Assembly: GCA_016713035.1 (NCBI GenBank)
Contig: JADJPW010000006.1
Location: forward strand, 62,001 to 126,000
Source: Verrucomicrobiaceae bacterium
Lineage (GTDB): Bacteria; Verrucomicrobiota; Verrucomicrobiia; Verrucomicrobiales; Verrucomicrobiaceae
DNA: 64,000 nucleotides
Reading direction: 5' to 3'
The position numbers were made by a program, and so were the translations under genes. Below are positions 49,397 to 59,804 of the stretch, in pieces (position 1 is the first letter of the stretch; each line of letters starts with the position of its first letter). The notes under the pieces were generated by a model that ran no database searches, had not been told where the DNA came from, and saw only the letters and a list, made by a program, of their open reading frames with translations.

Positions 49397-52387
49397 ATGG
49401 CACGCGCAAAGAAGAACAATGTCCCCACGGATCAGCCCGACCTCTTTCATGAAGGGCAGGGGAATGCTGTGGCAGGGTCGCTGACACGGCGCTTCCTCGG
49501 CTGGGAGCGCTCGCTGCTGCGGGCAGTGGCGGAGCATCTCGCCGCAGAGTGGGATGGCCATGGGGCACTCGATTTGGATGGTTGGCTCATCATTGTCCCC
49601 ACGCGGAATGCAGGCCGGAGACTGCGTGAGGCACTAGCCATGCTGGCGGCAGAAAAAAATGCCGCAGTGCTGCCGCCGCGAGTCGTGACGCCGGATTTCC
49701 TCACCTCGCCAGAGCGGCTGGAGGATGTGCAGACGGCTGATAGCATGCAGACCAGGCTCATCTGGGCTGCGGAGCTGCTGCGGCTGGATTTTGCGGCGCA
49801 TCGCCAGCTCTTCCCGGTCGATCCGGTAGAGCGTGGCCTGAAATGGGCACTGAAAACGGCGGGCGACCTGCTGGAGCTGCGTGAGACGCTCAATGAAAAA
49901 GGCCTCTCCATGGCGGATGCTGCACGCCTCTTTGAAAACACCGCCATGGAGCCGGAGCGCTGGCTCGATCTGGCCAAAATCGAGCTCCAATGCGTGCTCG
50001 CGACTGAGCAATACGGTCTGCTAGACTGGCAAGTGGCACGCCGACGTGCTGCGGCGCTGGGAAAGCCGCCTGCGGGGCTGCGCCGTGTGGTGATGGCCGG
50101 CGTGACAGATCCCTCTGCCCTAGCGATCGAGGCGCTGCAGCGCTGGGCACGCTCCGTGCCGGTGGAGGTGCTGATCTATGCGCCAGAGGCCACGCATGGC
50201 GGATGCTATGATGCCTTTGGCAGGCCGGTGCCAGAAGTATGGCTGACACGACAAATCGTGATCCCAGAGCCCGAGTCCACTATTCACATCGCGGGCTCGC
50301 CCGTGGAGCAGGCAGATGCCGCCGCAGACATGTTACGCGGATATGATGATCCAGGCAGCATCGCCGCACTGGGTGTGGCGGATGCTGTCGTCACAGCTCC
50401 GCTGGAAAAGGCGCTGGAGGCCCGTGGCATCAACGCCTTTGATCCAGCGGGCCGTAGCATGAGCACGCATGGCATTTTTTATCTGCTGCGGCTGCTCGCA
50501 CGGATCACGGACACTCGCTCCTTCCGCTCCGTGGCAGAGCTTTTGCGCTGTCCAGACATCACGGAGACGATCCGGCATCATCTCAAGAATGCAGAAGACG
50601 AAAACCCCTCGCTCTCTCGCCTTCTCGATGACTTCGACACGCTCGCAGCGGAGGCGCTGCCGGACACGCTCGATGATGCGCTGGAGCTCGCTCCGCGAGT
50701 CTTCTCTGGTCCACGCCGTGAGGGTAGCGCGGTGCCTTCGGCATTGGCGTGGATCGACTCGCGGCTGCAAAAGCTCGCTGGTGGCGATTTCGGTGCCGCA
50801 TTGGCTGAATTTTTGGGTGAAATCTTCGAGCGACGCAGCTTCCGCACGGATCGGCCACAGGATGCTGTATTCGTCGAGATCGCCAAGCAGATCACCAGCG
50901 TGCTCGATACACTCGAAGGCTCTGTGGTGGAAAAAATCCCCGGTGGGCTCGATGTCGCGAGCAAGCTGGAGCTGCTCCTCCTCGCTCTGGAAGGTCAGTC
51001 CTACTATCCAGATCGTCGTGCACGAGACATCGACCTCCAAGGCTGGCTAGAGCTGCTCTGGGAGGATGCGCCGCATCTCATCATCACTGGCATGAATGAT
51101 GGCAAGGCCCCCGAGTCCATACTTGGCCACGCCTTCCTACCAGACTCCGCTCGGCGTGCGCTGGGCCTACGGCACAATGACACGCGTTTCGCCCGTGATG
51201 CGGCGCTGCTCGATACACTCATCGGCAGTCGCAAAGAGCGTGGTGGGCGTGTGGATCTGCTCTTTGGTCGCACCGGTGCTGAGGACGAGCCACTGCGCCC
51301 ATCTCGCCTGCTTTTCCAATGCTCCGATGCGGAGCTGGCTAGCCGCGTGCTGCATTTTTTCAAAAAGCCGCCTTCTCGTGCCGACATCGTGCCGTGGCGG
51401 CTCGCGTGGCAGCTCCAGCCGCAGCCTTTATCGGATGCGGCGTCGGTGTTTCACAAACTCAGCGTCACCAGCTTCCGCTCGTATCTCACTTGTCCATTTC
51501 GGTTCTATCTCTCGCATGGGCTGCGCATGCAGGAAGTCGGTACAGCAGGTGGCGAAATGGAGTCGATGGACTTTGGCAATCTGCTGCACGCCGTGCTGGA
51601 GGCCTTTGCCAAAGAGCCTGCTGCACGCGATTCGGAGGATGCAGAGGTCATTCGTGCAGCCTTTCATGCGCTGCTAGATCGGCATCTGCATGGCAAATAC
51701 GGCGCACGCCTTACCGTGCCGGTGATGATCCAGCGTGAGGCCGCTCGGCAACGACTCGGTTGGTGGGCGGATGAAGAGGCCGCACAGCGTCGTGATGGAT
51801 GGCGCATCCTAGCAGCGGAGACACCGATCAGCACCGATGAAGAGCCCTGGTTGCTCGCGGGCATGCGGATCAATGGCACGGTGGACCGCATCGAGCGGCA
51901 TCCGCAGCGCGGTGTGCGCTTGATCGACTTCAAATCCTACTCGCCCTACGACGCGGTAAAGCGGACACGCCGCACCGTGGAGGAATACCACATCGCCAAA
52001 CTGAAGCGTAGTGACGAACCAGCCCTCCTGCCGCCATGGCAGCTCACCACCACCTCCGAGGGCGACGCTGCACGCTGGACCGATCTGCAACTGCCGCTTT
52101 ATCGTCTGGCCATGCAGCGTCGCTATGCTGGTGAGCGCCTCACCGCCGCCTACGTCACACTGGGGCGCACGCGGGCTGATTTAGGTCTCGATGAATGGCC
52201 CGCACTGGAGGGCGAGATGCTGCAAAGTGCCCAAGCCTGCGCCGAAGGCATCATCGCCGCCATCCGTGCCCGCACCTTCTGGCCACCAGCAGAAAAAATG
52301 CCCTTCAGCGACGACTTTGAGGCACTCTTCCTCGGTGATGTGCTGGCGGCCGTGGATGCCTCCGCGCTCACTTCTGTGCCCAAATGA
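49397..52387 (+). CDS. addB: AddB-like helicase-nuclease subunit (PD-(D/E)XK)
   Basis: A 996-aa protein. The N-terminal part is a degenerate UvrD-like region (WLIIVPTRNAGRRLREALAM; no clear Walker A), followed by a long helical middle and a C-terminal PD-(D/E)XK nuclease (INGTVDRIERHPQRGVRLID, then FKSYSPYDAVKRT). The block SVTSFRSYLTCPFRFYLSHGL precedes it, as in AddB/RecB-type nucleases. With AddA it resects double-strand ends for recombination repair. Four Cys of an iron-sulfur AddB cluster are not evident. ATG 49397 is preferred to 49382. Confidence 0.85.
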   Translation: MARAKKNNVPTDQPDLFHEGQGNAVAGSLTRRFLGWERSLLRAVAEHLAAEWDGHGALDLDGWLIIVPTRNAGRRLREALAMLAAEKNAAVLPPRVVTPDFLTSPERLEDVQTADSMQTRLIWAAELLRLDFAAHRQLFPVDPVERGLKWALKTAGDLLELRETLNEKGLSMADAARLFENTAMEPERWLDLAKIELQCVLATEQYGLLDWQVARRRAAALGKPPAGLRRVVMAGVTDPSALAIEALQRWARSVPVEVLIYAPEATHGGCYDAFGRPVPEVWLTRQIVIPEPESTIHIAGSPVEQADAAADMLRGYDDPGSIAALGVADAVVTAPLEKALEARGINAFDPAGRSMSTHGIFYLLRLLARITDTRSFRSVAELLRCPDITETIRHHLKNAEDENPSLSRLLDDFDTLAAEALPDTLDDALELAPRVFSGPRREGSAVPSALAWIDSRLQKLAGGDFGAALAEFLGEIFERRSFRTDRPQDAVFVEIAKQITSVLDTLEGSVVEKIPGGLDVASKLELLLLALEGQSYYPDRRARDIDLQGWLELLWEDAPHLIITGMNDGKAPESILGHAFLPDSARRALGLRHNDTRFARDAALLDTLIGSRKERGGRVDLLFGRTGAEDEPLRPSRLLFQCSDAELASRVLHFFKKPPSRADIVPWRLAWQLQPQPLSDAASVFHKLSVTSFRSYLTCPFRFYLSHGLRMQEVGTAGGEMESMDFGNLLHAVLEAFAKEPAARDSEDAEVIRAAFHALLDRHLHGKYGARLTVPVMIQREAARQRLGWWADEEAAQRRDGWRILAAETPISTDEEPWLLAGMRINGTVDRIERHPQRGVRLIDFKSYSPYDAVKRTRRTVEEYHIAKLKRSDEPALLPPWQLTTTSEGDAARWTDLQLPLYRLAMQRRYAGERLTAAYVTLGRTRADLGLDEWPALEGEMLQSAQACAEGIIAAIRARTFWPPAEKMPFSDDFEALFLGDVLAAVDASALTSVPK

Positions 52388-52477
52388 GCTTCATCGCCTC
52401 AGCGTGAATTTTTCCGTCGAAAAGAGTCCGCAAACCACTGTTTGCAGCCGCTTTGAGGAACCAGTAAAGACACAGGC

Positions 52478-55400
52478 ATGTCCACCGCACTCCCGAATGA
52501 AATGATCCTCGCCTCGGCGGGGTCGGGGAAGACGTGGCAGCTCACGAATCGCTTCATTGCCCTGATGGGGCAGCAGCGCATGGCTGGCGTGGATGTGACG
52601 CCGGAGCGGATCGTGGCGGTGACTTTCACGCGAAAGGCCGCTGGCGAGTTCTTTGACTCTATTTTGGTGAAGCTGGCGAAAGCGGCTGCGAGCGCAGATT
52701 TCGCCGCTGGGCTTGCTGGGGATGAAAAAGTCGATCCCGAGGCCAAAAATGATCCGTTGAGGCCCATTTTGAGAAGCCTGAGCAGCGATGATTATCGAGC
52801 GCTGCTGCGTGTCTTCATCTCGCGGATGCCACGGCTGTTTCTCGGCACGCTGGATAGTTTCTTCAGTGGCATCTTGCGCAGTTTTCCGGCGGAATTCGGC
52901 CTAGCGGGTGATTTTGAGATCCTCAGTCAGCATCAGGCCACGGTGGAGCGTGAGCGTGTGTATCAGCAGGTCTTCCAGCGAACCCTGCCGGGGCTGCAAT
53001 CTCGCCCAGATGGCCTCGCGGCGCAGAAGAATTTCCTGGAGGCCTTTCGCCGCGCGACGTTCGGGCGTGAGGAGGCTGGCATCCGCTCGGTGCTGGATCA
53101 GTTTATCGAGAATCATCATGAAATCCTGCTCCACGCGGCCCGTGAGCAGTTGTGGGGCGATCCACGGGTCATCTGGCCGCAGGGCTGTCCCTGGCTGCAT
53201 AGGCTCGATGACGTGGAGGCGGCTTTGGTGCGGCTTTTTGCTGAATTGGAGACTCTCAACATGGAGGAGAGTCAGCAGGCGTTCTGGGATGAATTCCGCG
53301 CAGAAGTGCCGCGCCATGTCCCAGGCTCTGCCTTGCCACGGCGGCTGCATTCCTTTCTGGAGAAGGTTTTGCCAGCCTGGAGCGAGCTGGAGGCCGGAGA
53401 GTTCACCCTCACCGTGAATCGCAAAAAGCAGAAGCTGGGCAAATCCATCTGCGCTGCCTTTTTGCCGATCCTGCGGCACATCGTGGCGGGTGAGCTCATC
53501 ACACGGCTGGAGCGCACACGCGGCGTGTGGCAGGTGCTCAGTCTGTATGAGGAAAACTGGTCGCATCAGGTGCGGCGACGCGGGCGGCTGACTTTTCAGG
53601 ACATGGAGCTGATCCTCGCGGGGCATGAGTTCGCAGCGGACATGCCGCGGCCCATTCTCACGCAGACTGCGGATGCAGAGGCGCGGCTGCGCATCGACTA
53701 CCGGCTGGATGCACGGTATGATCATTGGCTGCTGGATGAATTCCAGGACACCAATCATGTGCAGTGGAAGGTGATCGAGAACCTGATCGACGAAGCGGTG
53801 CAGGACAGCAGTGATGAGCGCACGCTCTTCCTCGTCGGCGATGTGAAGCAGGCCATCTATGCCTGGCGCGGGGGCGATACGCGGCTGCTGGATGACATCC
53901 GTGCCCGCTACAATGCGGGAAGCCAGGATCGCATCGTCACGCGGCCACTGAACGTCTCCTGGCGCAGTGGGCATGACGTGATTGACATGGTGAACCGTGT
54001 CTTCGGTCATAATGCGGCCTTTGAGGAAGTGAAGGTTCCACTGGAGACACGCCAGCGCTGGCCATGGCGTCCTCACAGCGTCGCCGGTGTGCATGATGCG
54101 ATGCCGGGCCATGCCATGCTACTGCATCCAGCGCCGCCAGAAGGCGGCAAAGTGACAGAAGAGGAGCGCTTCGCACTCACGGTGGGCATTTTGGAGGAGA
54201 TCCAGCCCGTGGCACGCGGTCTGAGCTGCGCCATCCTGGTGCAGGATAATCGCACGGGCCGTGCGCTGGTCGATCACATCCGTGCACACTCGCCTTCACG
54301 CATTCCGGTGCTCTGCGAGTCGGAAATCGCCATCGCCACGGACAATGCGCTCACCTTGGCCCTACTGAGCATCATCAAAGTGGCCGCGCATCCCGGTGAC
54401 ACGATGGCCTGGGAGCATCTACGCATGACGCCTTTCCGTGTGGTGCTGGAGCGCATGGAGATGCCACTTGGCCGCATGGTGGATTCTGTGCTGCGGCAGA
54501 TTTTTGAAGAAGGCTTCGAGGCCGTGCTACGCCGCTGGCAGCGTGAGCTGGAGAGCACGGGTGGCGTGGTGCTGGATGCCTTCAGCCTACGCCGTGCAGA
54601 GGAGCTGGCGCTGGCGGCGCGGCTCTTTGATCAGGGCGGTGGGCGTGATGCAGATGAATTCCTAGCCTATGCAGCTAGCTACACCTCGCGTGAGCCAGAT
54701 ACCCATGGAGCGGTGCAGATCATGACCATTCATAAGTCGAAGGGCCTCACCTTTGACTGTGTGATCCTGCCGGATGTGGAGGGGGACAAGCTCACCGATG
54801 TGCGGCGCGGCATTGGGGTGAAGCGCGGCCCCCAGCGGCAGGTGGAGTGGATCTATGATCTGCCACCTTCGGACATCGTCCGTGCTGATCCGGTGCTAAG
54901 ACAATACCGCGAGGATTTGGAGGCCGAAGCTGCCTACGAGGAGCTGTGCAAATTCTACGTCGCCCTCACGCGTGCGAAGCATGCCAACTATGTCATCGCC
55001 GCTCCACGCTCTGCGACATCGAAGTCGGAAAATTTCATCAAACTCCTGGGCATCACGCTGGGTGAGGGCGGTGAAGACTGCGATGCATGCCAGTTCGGCG
55101 GAGTGGATGCCGTGATCGCGTATCAATCCGCCACGAAGGCCACTGATCCACGCTGGTTCGAGCAAGTAGCGCGTGAGTCGGCAACTCCAGAGCCCCAGGT
55201 GTCTCAAGAGATGCCCACCGTGTCTGCGCCTGGTCGCCAGCGTCCGGTGCGGCGCACGCCGAGCGGGAGCGAGAAGGCCGTCGTCACCGCCAAGCAGCTC
55301 TTCTCACGCGGTGGTGGTTTTGCGCGGGCACATGGCACGCTCGTGCATGCGCTGCTGGAGCAGATCGAGTGGCTGGATGAGATGAGTGAGGCCGATCTCG

Positions 55401-55801
55401 CGGCCCGCTGGGTTGCCGTGCCCTGTGCAGAGCCCAATCAGCGCCAAAGGGCGGAAGACGAGGCCCGGCGCAGCCTCTCCGTGCCTGCCATGCGTGCCGC
55501 GCTGAGTCGCCCGAGCCCGCAGGCCGTGTGCTGGCGTGAAAAGCGCTTTGAGATTCTGCTAAAGGATGAGTGGTTGAGCGGGACTTTTGACCGTGTGGTG
55601 ATCGAGCCAGGCCATGCGACGATCCTGGACTTCAAAACGGATAAAACCGATTCCGATGAAGCCCTCGCCGCACGCGTAGAGGGCTACAGGCCGCAGCTTG
55701 AGACGTATCGTGAGGTGCTCAGTCGCATGACCGGCCTGTCCACCGATCAGATCGCTTGCCGCCTGCTTTTTACTCAGCGCGGCACGGTGGTGGAACTCTG
55801 A
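52478..55801 (+). CDS. addA: AddA-like UvrD/REP helicase-nuclease
   Basis: An 1107-aa SF1A helicase: Walker A ASAGSGKTWQL (12-22), motif Ia TFTRKAAGEFFD, Walker B LLDEFQDTNHVQW, motif III VGDVKQAIYAWRGGD, motif V/VI MTIHKSKGLTFDCVILP and FYVALTRAKHANYVIA. A C-terminal PD-(D/E)XK nuclease domain reads LSGTFDRVVIEPGHATILDF, KTDKTDSDEA. It unwinds DNA from broken ends in concert with the preceding AddB. The two genes are 90 bases apart. The 3' end overlaps the convergent membrane protein gene by 28 bases. Confidence 0.92.
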   Translation: MSTALPNEMILASAGSGKTWQLTNRFIALMGQQRMAGVDVTPERIVAVTFTRKAAGEFFDSILVKLAKAAASADFAAGLAGDEKVDPEAKNDPLRPILRSLSSDDYRALLRVFISRMPRLFLGTLDSFFSGILRSFPAEFGLAGDFEILSQHQATVERERVYQQVFQRTLPGLQSRPDGLAAQKNFLEAFRRATFGREEAGIRSVLDQFIENHHEILLHAAREQLWGDPRVIWPQGCPWLHRLDDVEAALVRLFAELETLNMEESQQAFWDEFRAEVPRHVPGSALPRRLHSFLEKVLPAWSELEAGEFTLTVNRKKQKLGKSICAAFLPILRHIVAGELITRLERTRGVWQVLSLYEENWSHQVRRRGRLTFQDMELILAGHEFAADMPRPILTQTADAEARLRIDYRLDARYDHWLLDEFQDTNHVQWKVIENLIDEAVQDSSDERTLFLVGDVKQAIYAWRGGDTRLLDDIRARYNAGSQDRIVTRPLNVSWRSGHDVIDMVNRVFGHNAAFEEVKVPLETRQRWPWRPHSVAGVHDAMPGHAMLLHPAPPEGGKVTEEERFALTVGILEEIQPVARGLSCAILVQDNRTGRALVDHIRAHSPSRIPVLCESEIAIATDNALTLALLSIIKVAAHPGDTMAWEHLRMTPFRVVLERMEMPLGRMVDSVLRQIFEEGFEAVLRRWQRELESTGGVVLDAFSLRRAEELALAARLFDQGGGRDADEFLAYAASYTSREPDTHGAVQIMTIHKSKGLTFDCVILPDVEGDKLTDVRRGIGVKRGPQRQVEWIYDLPPSDIVRADPVLRQYREDLEAEAAYEELCKFYVALTRAKHANYVIAAPRSATSKSENFIKLLGITLGEGGEDCDACQFGGVDAVIAYQSATKATDPRWFEQVARESATPEPQVSQEMPTVSAPGRQRPVRRTPSGSEKAVVTAKQLFSRGGGFARAHGTLVHALLEQIEWLDEMSEADLAARWVAVPCAEPNQRQRAEDEARRSLSVPAMRAALSRPSPQAVCWREKRFEILLKDEWLSGTFDRVVIEPGHATILDFKTDKTDSDEALAARVEGYRPQLETYREVLSRMTGLSTDQIACRLLFTQRGTVVEL

Positions 55802-57690
55802 GCGGGGCTGTTTTTCAGCCGATAGAGCGTCAGATTATCACTACCGCAGACGATGTAGCATTGAGCGGCGATTTCTGGCGGAATAGGCCCATCTCCAGCA
55901 CGCAAAATGTGCCGAATGCCGACATGGTGCATGAATTTCAGGCTCCACTCATGAATAGGCTCTCCTTCACGGAAGGGAACCATCTCCATCGGTAGGAAAT
56001 CCATCGCTGCACGGGAGAAGCGGTTTTCAAAGTCTGCCGACTTCAGCGGCCAGAGCCGAATGCAGCGAGTATCGAGCAGCGCGGCGACGAAAGACTGCTT
56101 TGGCAGCCACCAAGCGCGATCCTTGGCGGAGAAGTAGCCGAAAGGCTCTCCCGCGAGGGCTTGTTTGATTTCGTTGAGCTGTGCGGGTGTCCATGGTGTC
56201 TTGGCCATGTCTTTTTGCTGCCGGTTCAGGGTCGTCACACCGAAGGCGGTGCATAAAACCATCGCTACAATCGCGATCCATCGCTGCCAGGCCACGCTCG
56301 CGGTAGAAAGCCGTGCGAGTCCCCAGAAGCCGATGGGCATAGCTAGGAGAGTATTGGGGAAATCGGTGAAGTGGAGCTGTTCGACGTTTTGGAAAAGATA
56401 AGTGGCCACCATGCCTCCTGTGACACCGCTGAACGCTAACCAACCGAGAAGCCGTGCACGCTGTGAAATGGCATCTTCACTGCGATTACGCACAAGTCGC
56501 AGCCATCCAGGCAGGAATAACACACACACGCCGATGCCGACGAGGGTGCTCAGACCACCATGCATGAAAGCCGTGGCAGCGTGCTTCAGGGTGATGCCTT
56601 CCTCGCCATTGCTGACGGATGTGGTGGCCCCTAGCCCTGCCTGCACGAGGATCATGGTGACTAAAATGAGTCCGACCGCCGCTGCGGCGGGCTTGTAGAG
56701 CGAGCGATCGCGCAGGAGTACACCTGCACACATCAGCACGCCCACGGCGATGCCGGCACCACCGACGAAATGTGGTGAACTGATCGTGGCGCAGACGATG
56801 AGCGCAGCCGCTAGCGCCTGCCGCCCACGCAGCCAAGAGAGCAGGATGGCGAAGACCATCACCGCCTCATAATAATAAGAGATGAAGAAGAAAAAGCTCT
56901 CTCGCGAGTGCTCCACATGCCCAAAGGGAGCGAATGCCCGCATCGCCTCCGGGTAGGGCATGGCCATCAGGGAAAGCACGGCGATGGCGAGACTGCGCAG
57001 CGGGGACCAGCCTGTGAGTGTGCGGACGATCGCTGTCACCAAAAGTAACACAATCAAGGTGGTGATGATGCCGGTAGTGACGAGCACGGCCTCGATGGAG
57101 GGCATGCCTGTGACCTTGGAGATGAGCAGGCCCATCCACATCGGCCCCCAGTGATACCAGAGGTCCTGTGAGCGGCCTGCGGCCACGGCGTGGAGCCCCG
57201 TCGTCGCGGCCCAGCCGGTGGAGACTTTTGCCTCTCCGATGCCCTTTGAAAGCATCGCGAAATATCCGTAGTCACTGTGATCGAGCCGGATCAAATCGCC
57301 CTCACCCGTCCAGTCTGCACGCCAGAGTTGATAAGCGCAGCAACCTGCGAAGGTGAGCAGCACCACGAGCCAAATACCGCGCCGCTGCTCCGCCGTTGCA
57401 TGATTAGGTGCCGCCGCAGCGAACTTTCGCCGTGCCCAAAAAGCAAAGCCCAGCAACACCAGCGGCGGCATGAGATGAATGCCCGCGCGGCCAAAATAAA
57501 GCGTGATGCCGATCCCGATCGTGAAGATCATCCCGAAGACCAGATTCAGCGCTAGACGCTTCAGTGCATCTCCATCATCAAAACGCCGCGCGGTGAGCAA
57601 GTGACCGACAACAGCAAACAGGACCAAGCAGACGAGAGCCGTAAAAATGTTCGCAAATGGCTGCGCAAGGACGGTGGGATTAGAGAACAT
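55774..57690 (-). CDS. Large multi-spanning membrane protein of unknown function
   Basis: A 638-aa protein from ATG 57690 (the frame is open another 108 bases upstream with charged sequence). About twelve or more hydrophobic segments run to residue 480, then a soluble C-terminal domain of about 150 aa (QLNEIKQALAGEPFGYFSAK, QSFVAALLDTRCIRLWPLKS). Motifs RLDHSDYGYFAMLSKGI and LWYHWGPMWMGLL are striking and recall PMT-like glycosyltransferases or polymer-assembly proteins, but I see no proven catalytic signature. The 3' end overlaps addA. Confidence 0.7.
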   Translation of the reverse strand: MFSNPTVLAQPFANIFTALVCLVLFAVVGHLLTARRFDDGDALKRLALNLVFGMIFTIGIGITLYFGRAGIHLMPPLVLLGFAFWARRKFAAAAPNHATAEQRRGIWLVVLLTFAGCCAYQLWRADWTGEGDLIRLDHSDYGYFAMLSKGIGEAKVSTGWAATTGLHAVAAGRSQDLWYHWGPMWMGLLISKVTGMPSIEAVLVTTGIITTLIVLLLVTAIVRTLTGWSPLRSLAIAVLSLMAMPYPEAMRAFAPFGHVEHSRESFFFFISYYYEAVMVFAILLSWLRGRQALAAALIVCATISSPHFVGGAGIAVGVLMCAGVLLRDRSLYKPAAAAVGLILVTMILVQAGLGATTSVSNGEEGITLKHAATAFMHGGLSTLVGIGVCVLFLPGWLRLVRNRSEDAISQRARLLGWLAFSGVTGGMVATYLFQNVEQLHFTDFPNTLLAMPIGFWGLARLSTASVAWQRWIAIVAMVLCTAFGVTTLNRQQKDMAKTPWTPAQLNEIKQALAGEPFGYFSAKDRAWWLPKQSFVAALLDTRCIRLWPLKSADFENRFSRAAMDFLPMEMVPFREGEPIHEWSLKFMHHVGIRHILRAGDGPIPPEIAAQCYIVCGSDNLTLYRLKNSPAQSSTTVPR

Positions 57691-57827
57691 TGAGTAAGCT
57701 CGTCTCCAGAAAGGTCTTTTCAACGCATTTGGACTAAGCGGCAGCTTTGTGCTGTTTTTCTTTCCGCCACAGGCCTCGCGGCGCTCGCTCGTTCCCAATT
57801 CTGCAACCCAACAACTACAATCCTATC

Positions 57828-57946
57828 ATGTCTGCTCCAGTTCGCTTCGCTTTCGCCGGTTTCGGCACCTGGGGAAAGTTTCAGTCTCTATCAAATCCAT
57901 CCGCCAGGGAAAACCACTACCCGTGGGCGAGCTGCTGAAGTTTTAG
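57828..57946 (+). pseudogene. Possible remnant of a Gfo/Idh-type oxidoreductase gene
   Basis: The segment begins MSAPVRFAFAGFG, like the Rossmann start of a Gfo/Idh/MocA protein, but soon loses frame; a second frame ends SIKSIRQGKPLPVGELLKF and stop at 57946, like a C-terminal tail. The two pieces suggest a gene with a large internal deletion, about 120 bases of which remain. Weakly supported; chance similarity is possible. The 280-base gap around it shows nothing else. Confidence 0.25.
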
Positions 57947-57970
57947 CGCTGTTGGCCGCGTATCGTTCGC

Positions 57971-59713
57971 ATGCGCCTCCTCGCTCTTTTTAGCATCTTC
58001 TTCATTCGGGCCGTTTTTGCGGCGGAATCTCCCACATTGCACCCGCAGGCATCTGCCCTGCATGCGGCGCATCAGGGGCCTTTTGTGACCACGGCAGATG
58101 GTGGCGTGCTCTGCATCGACTCAAAGAATGCCCTGCGCAGCGCTGATGAAGGGCGCACTTGGTCCACGAGTCCACTTTTCGCCGCTGGGGCCAAATTTGC
58201 CGTCAGCAACGAGCGGGCACTCCTGCGCACGCGTGAAGGTGTGATCATCTCTGCCTGGATGAATGGTGCAGAGAGGAAAACACCGCCCGGCTGGCACTGG
58301 GGAGAAAAAAGTGTGAAGTGGACAGATTTCATCCTGCCTACCTACAGCTGCCGCAGCACTGATGACGGAAAGACGTGGCAGACGCCAGTGAAGCTGAGTG
58401 ACCCGTGGTGCGGCTGCATTCACTCAATGATCCAACTGAAGAGCGGACGCATCGTGCTTGTGGGGCAGGAAATCATCGCCCAGTGGCGTCATGCCACGGT
58501 GATGTGGGTCTCGGATGATCTCGGCCAAAGCTGGCAACGTGGTGATGTACTCGATTACGGCATCGGAGAGCATGACCACGCGGGCAGCCTCGAGGGTAGC
58601 GTGGTGGAGCGAGCCGATGGCTCACTGTATCTGCTGCTGCGCACGGAGTCTGGCTTTCTGTGGGAGGCGACCTCACGCGATGGCCTGAAGTGGGGCGGAT
58701 TGAAGCAGACGGCGATCAAATCCGTTACTTGTTGCCCACAGATGGCACGCCTCTCCGATGGACGCATCGCACTGCTCTGGAATGCCTCTCCGCGCCACAA
58801 TCCTAGCAGCGGCTCCAGCCGTGCGGAGCTGTCATTGGCCTTCTCCAGCGATGAGGCGGCTACTTGGAGCAAGCCCATCATCGTCGCGGCGAATTACGCC
58901 CCCGCAGGACGTGTGTCCTATCCCTATTTATATGAGAGAAAGCCCGGCGAACTATGGATCACCACCATGCAGGGCGGTCTGCGCATGCGGGTGGAGACAG
59001 CGAGCCTCAGCAAAGGCGAAATTCCCGTTTTTGTGCCCCCACCGCAGTCCGTGCCGAAGCCAGGCGGCATTTTCATGTTTGGTGACAGCACCACCGCAGC
59101 ACGCGGCACTGTGAAAGTCTATGCCGAGCGTGTGAACATCATGCTCCAGAGCATCGGTTCCTCTTTGAGCGTCTATAATGCCGGGAAACCCAGCGATACC
59201 ACCGCACAGGCCGTGAAGCGCCTGCAAACCGACGTTTTGGCCTACAAGCCCCGCATTGTCGTGATGCAGTTCGGTATCAATGATAGTGCGGTTGATGTGT
59301 GGAGAAAACCGCCTGCCTCCACCCCTCGCGTGAGTTTGGAGTCCTACACGTCGAATTACCGCTCGATGATTCTCGCGGCACAGAAGTCCGGGGCCAAAGT
59401 CATCCTCATGACGACCAATCCGCTGCGCTGGACCTCCAAGCTGATCGAGCTCTATGGCAAGCCGCCCTACGATCCTGAAAGTGAGGGCGGATTCGAAAAA
59501 CCGCATCTGCTCGCCTACAACGATGCCGTGCGTGCCCTGGCCAAGGAACTGAAAGTCACGCTTGTCGATGTGTATGCATCTTATCCCGAGTTTACGGCGA
59601 AAAAGAAACTCACCGTCTCGGAAATGATCCCTGATGGCATGCATCCTGGTGATTCTGGGCAGGAACTCGTCTCCCAGCTCCTGCTGCCTGCGATTCGTAG
59701 CCTCCTGCGCTGA
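57971..59713 (+). CDS. Exported sialidase-like (BNR) protein fused to an SGNH hydrolase
   Basis: A 580-aa protein with signal peptide (MRLLALFSIFFIRAVFA). The N-terminal 350 residues form a beta-propeller with Asp boxes RSADEGRTW, RSTDDGKTW, VSDDLGQSW and SSDEAATW, like sialidases. The C-terminal domain is SGNH: MFGDSTTAARG (block I Ser), VYNAGKPSDTTAQ, MQFGINDS and DGMHPGDSG with the D..H pair. The pairing suggests a glycan hydrolase with its own esterase that removes acetyl groups. Sialidase specificity is not proven because Arg-triad residues cannot be placed with certainty. Confidence 0.8.
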   Translation: MRLLALFSIFFIRAVFAAESPTLHPQASALHAAHQGPFVTTADGGVLCIDSKNALRSADEGRTWSTSPLFAAGAKFAVSNERALLRTREGVIISAWMNGAERKTPPGWHWGEKSVKWTDFILPTYSCRSTDDGKTWQTPVKLSDPWCGCIHSMIQLKSGRIVLVGQEIIAQWRHATVMWVSDDLGQSWQRGDVLDYGIGEHDHAGSLEGSVVERADGSLYLLLRTESGFLWEATSRDGLKWGGLKQTAIKSVTCCPQMARLSDGRIALLWNASPRHNPSSGSSRAELSLAFSSDEAATWSKPIIVAANYAPAGRVSYPYLYERKPGELWITTMQGGLRMRVETASLSKGEIPVFVPPPQSVPKPGGIFMFGDSTTAARGTVKVYAERVNIMLQSIGSSLSVYNAGKPSDTTAQAVKRLQTDVLAYKPRIVVMQFGINDSAVDVWRKPPASTPRVSLESYTSNYRSMILAAQKSGAKVILMTTNPLRWTSKLIELYGKPPYDPESEGGFEKPHLLAYNDAVRALAKELKVTLVDVYASYPEFTAKKKLTVSEMIPDGMHPGDSGQELVSQLLLPAIRSLLR

Positions 59714-59804
59714 GTTTCACCCATGCAGGAAGGATCAGAGCATGCGCAGCGTTCAAAGTCCGCACTTGCAGGCCTGTTTCCGCCTGTGAATGCTCCCACT
59801 GACC

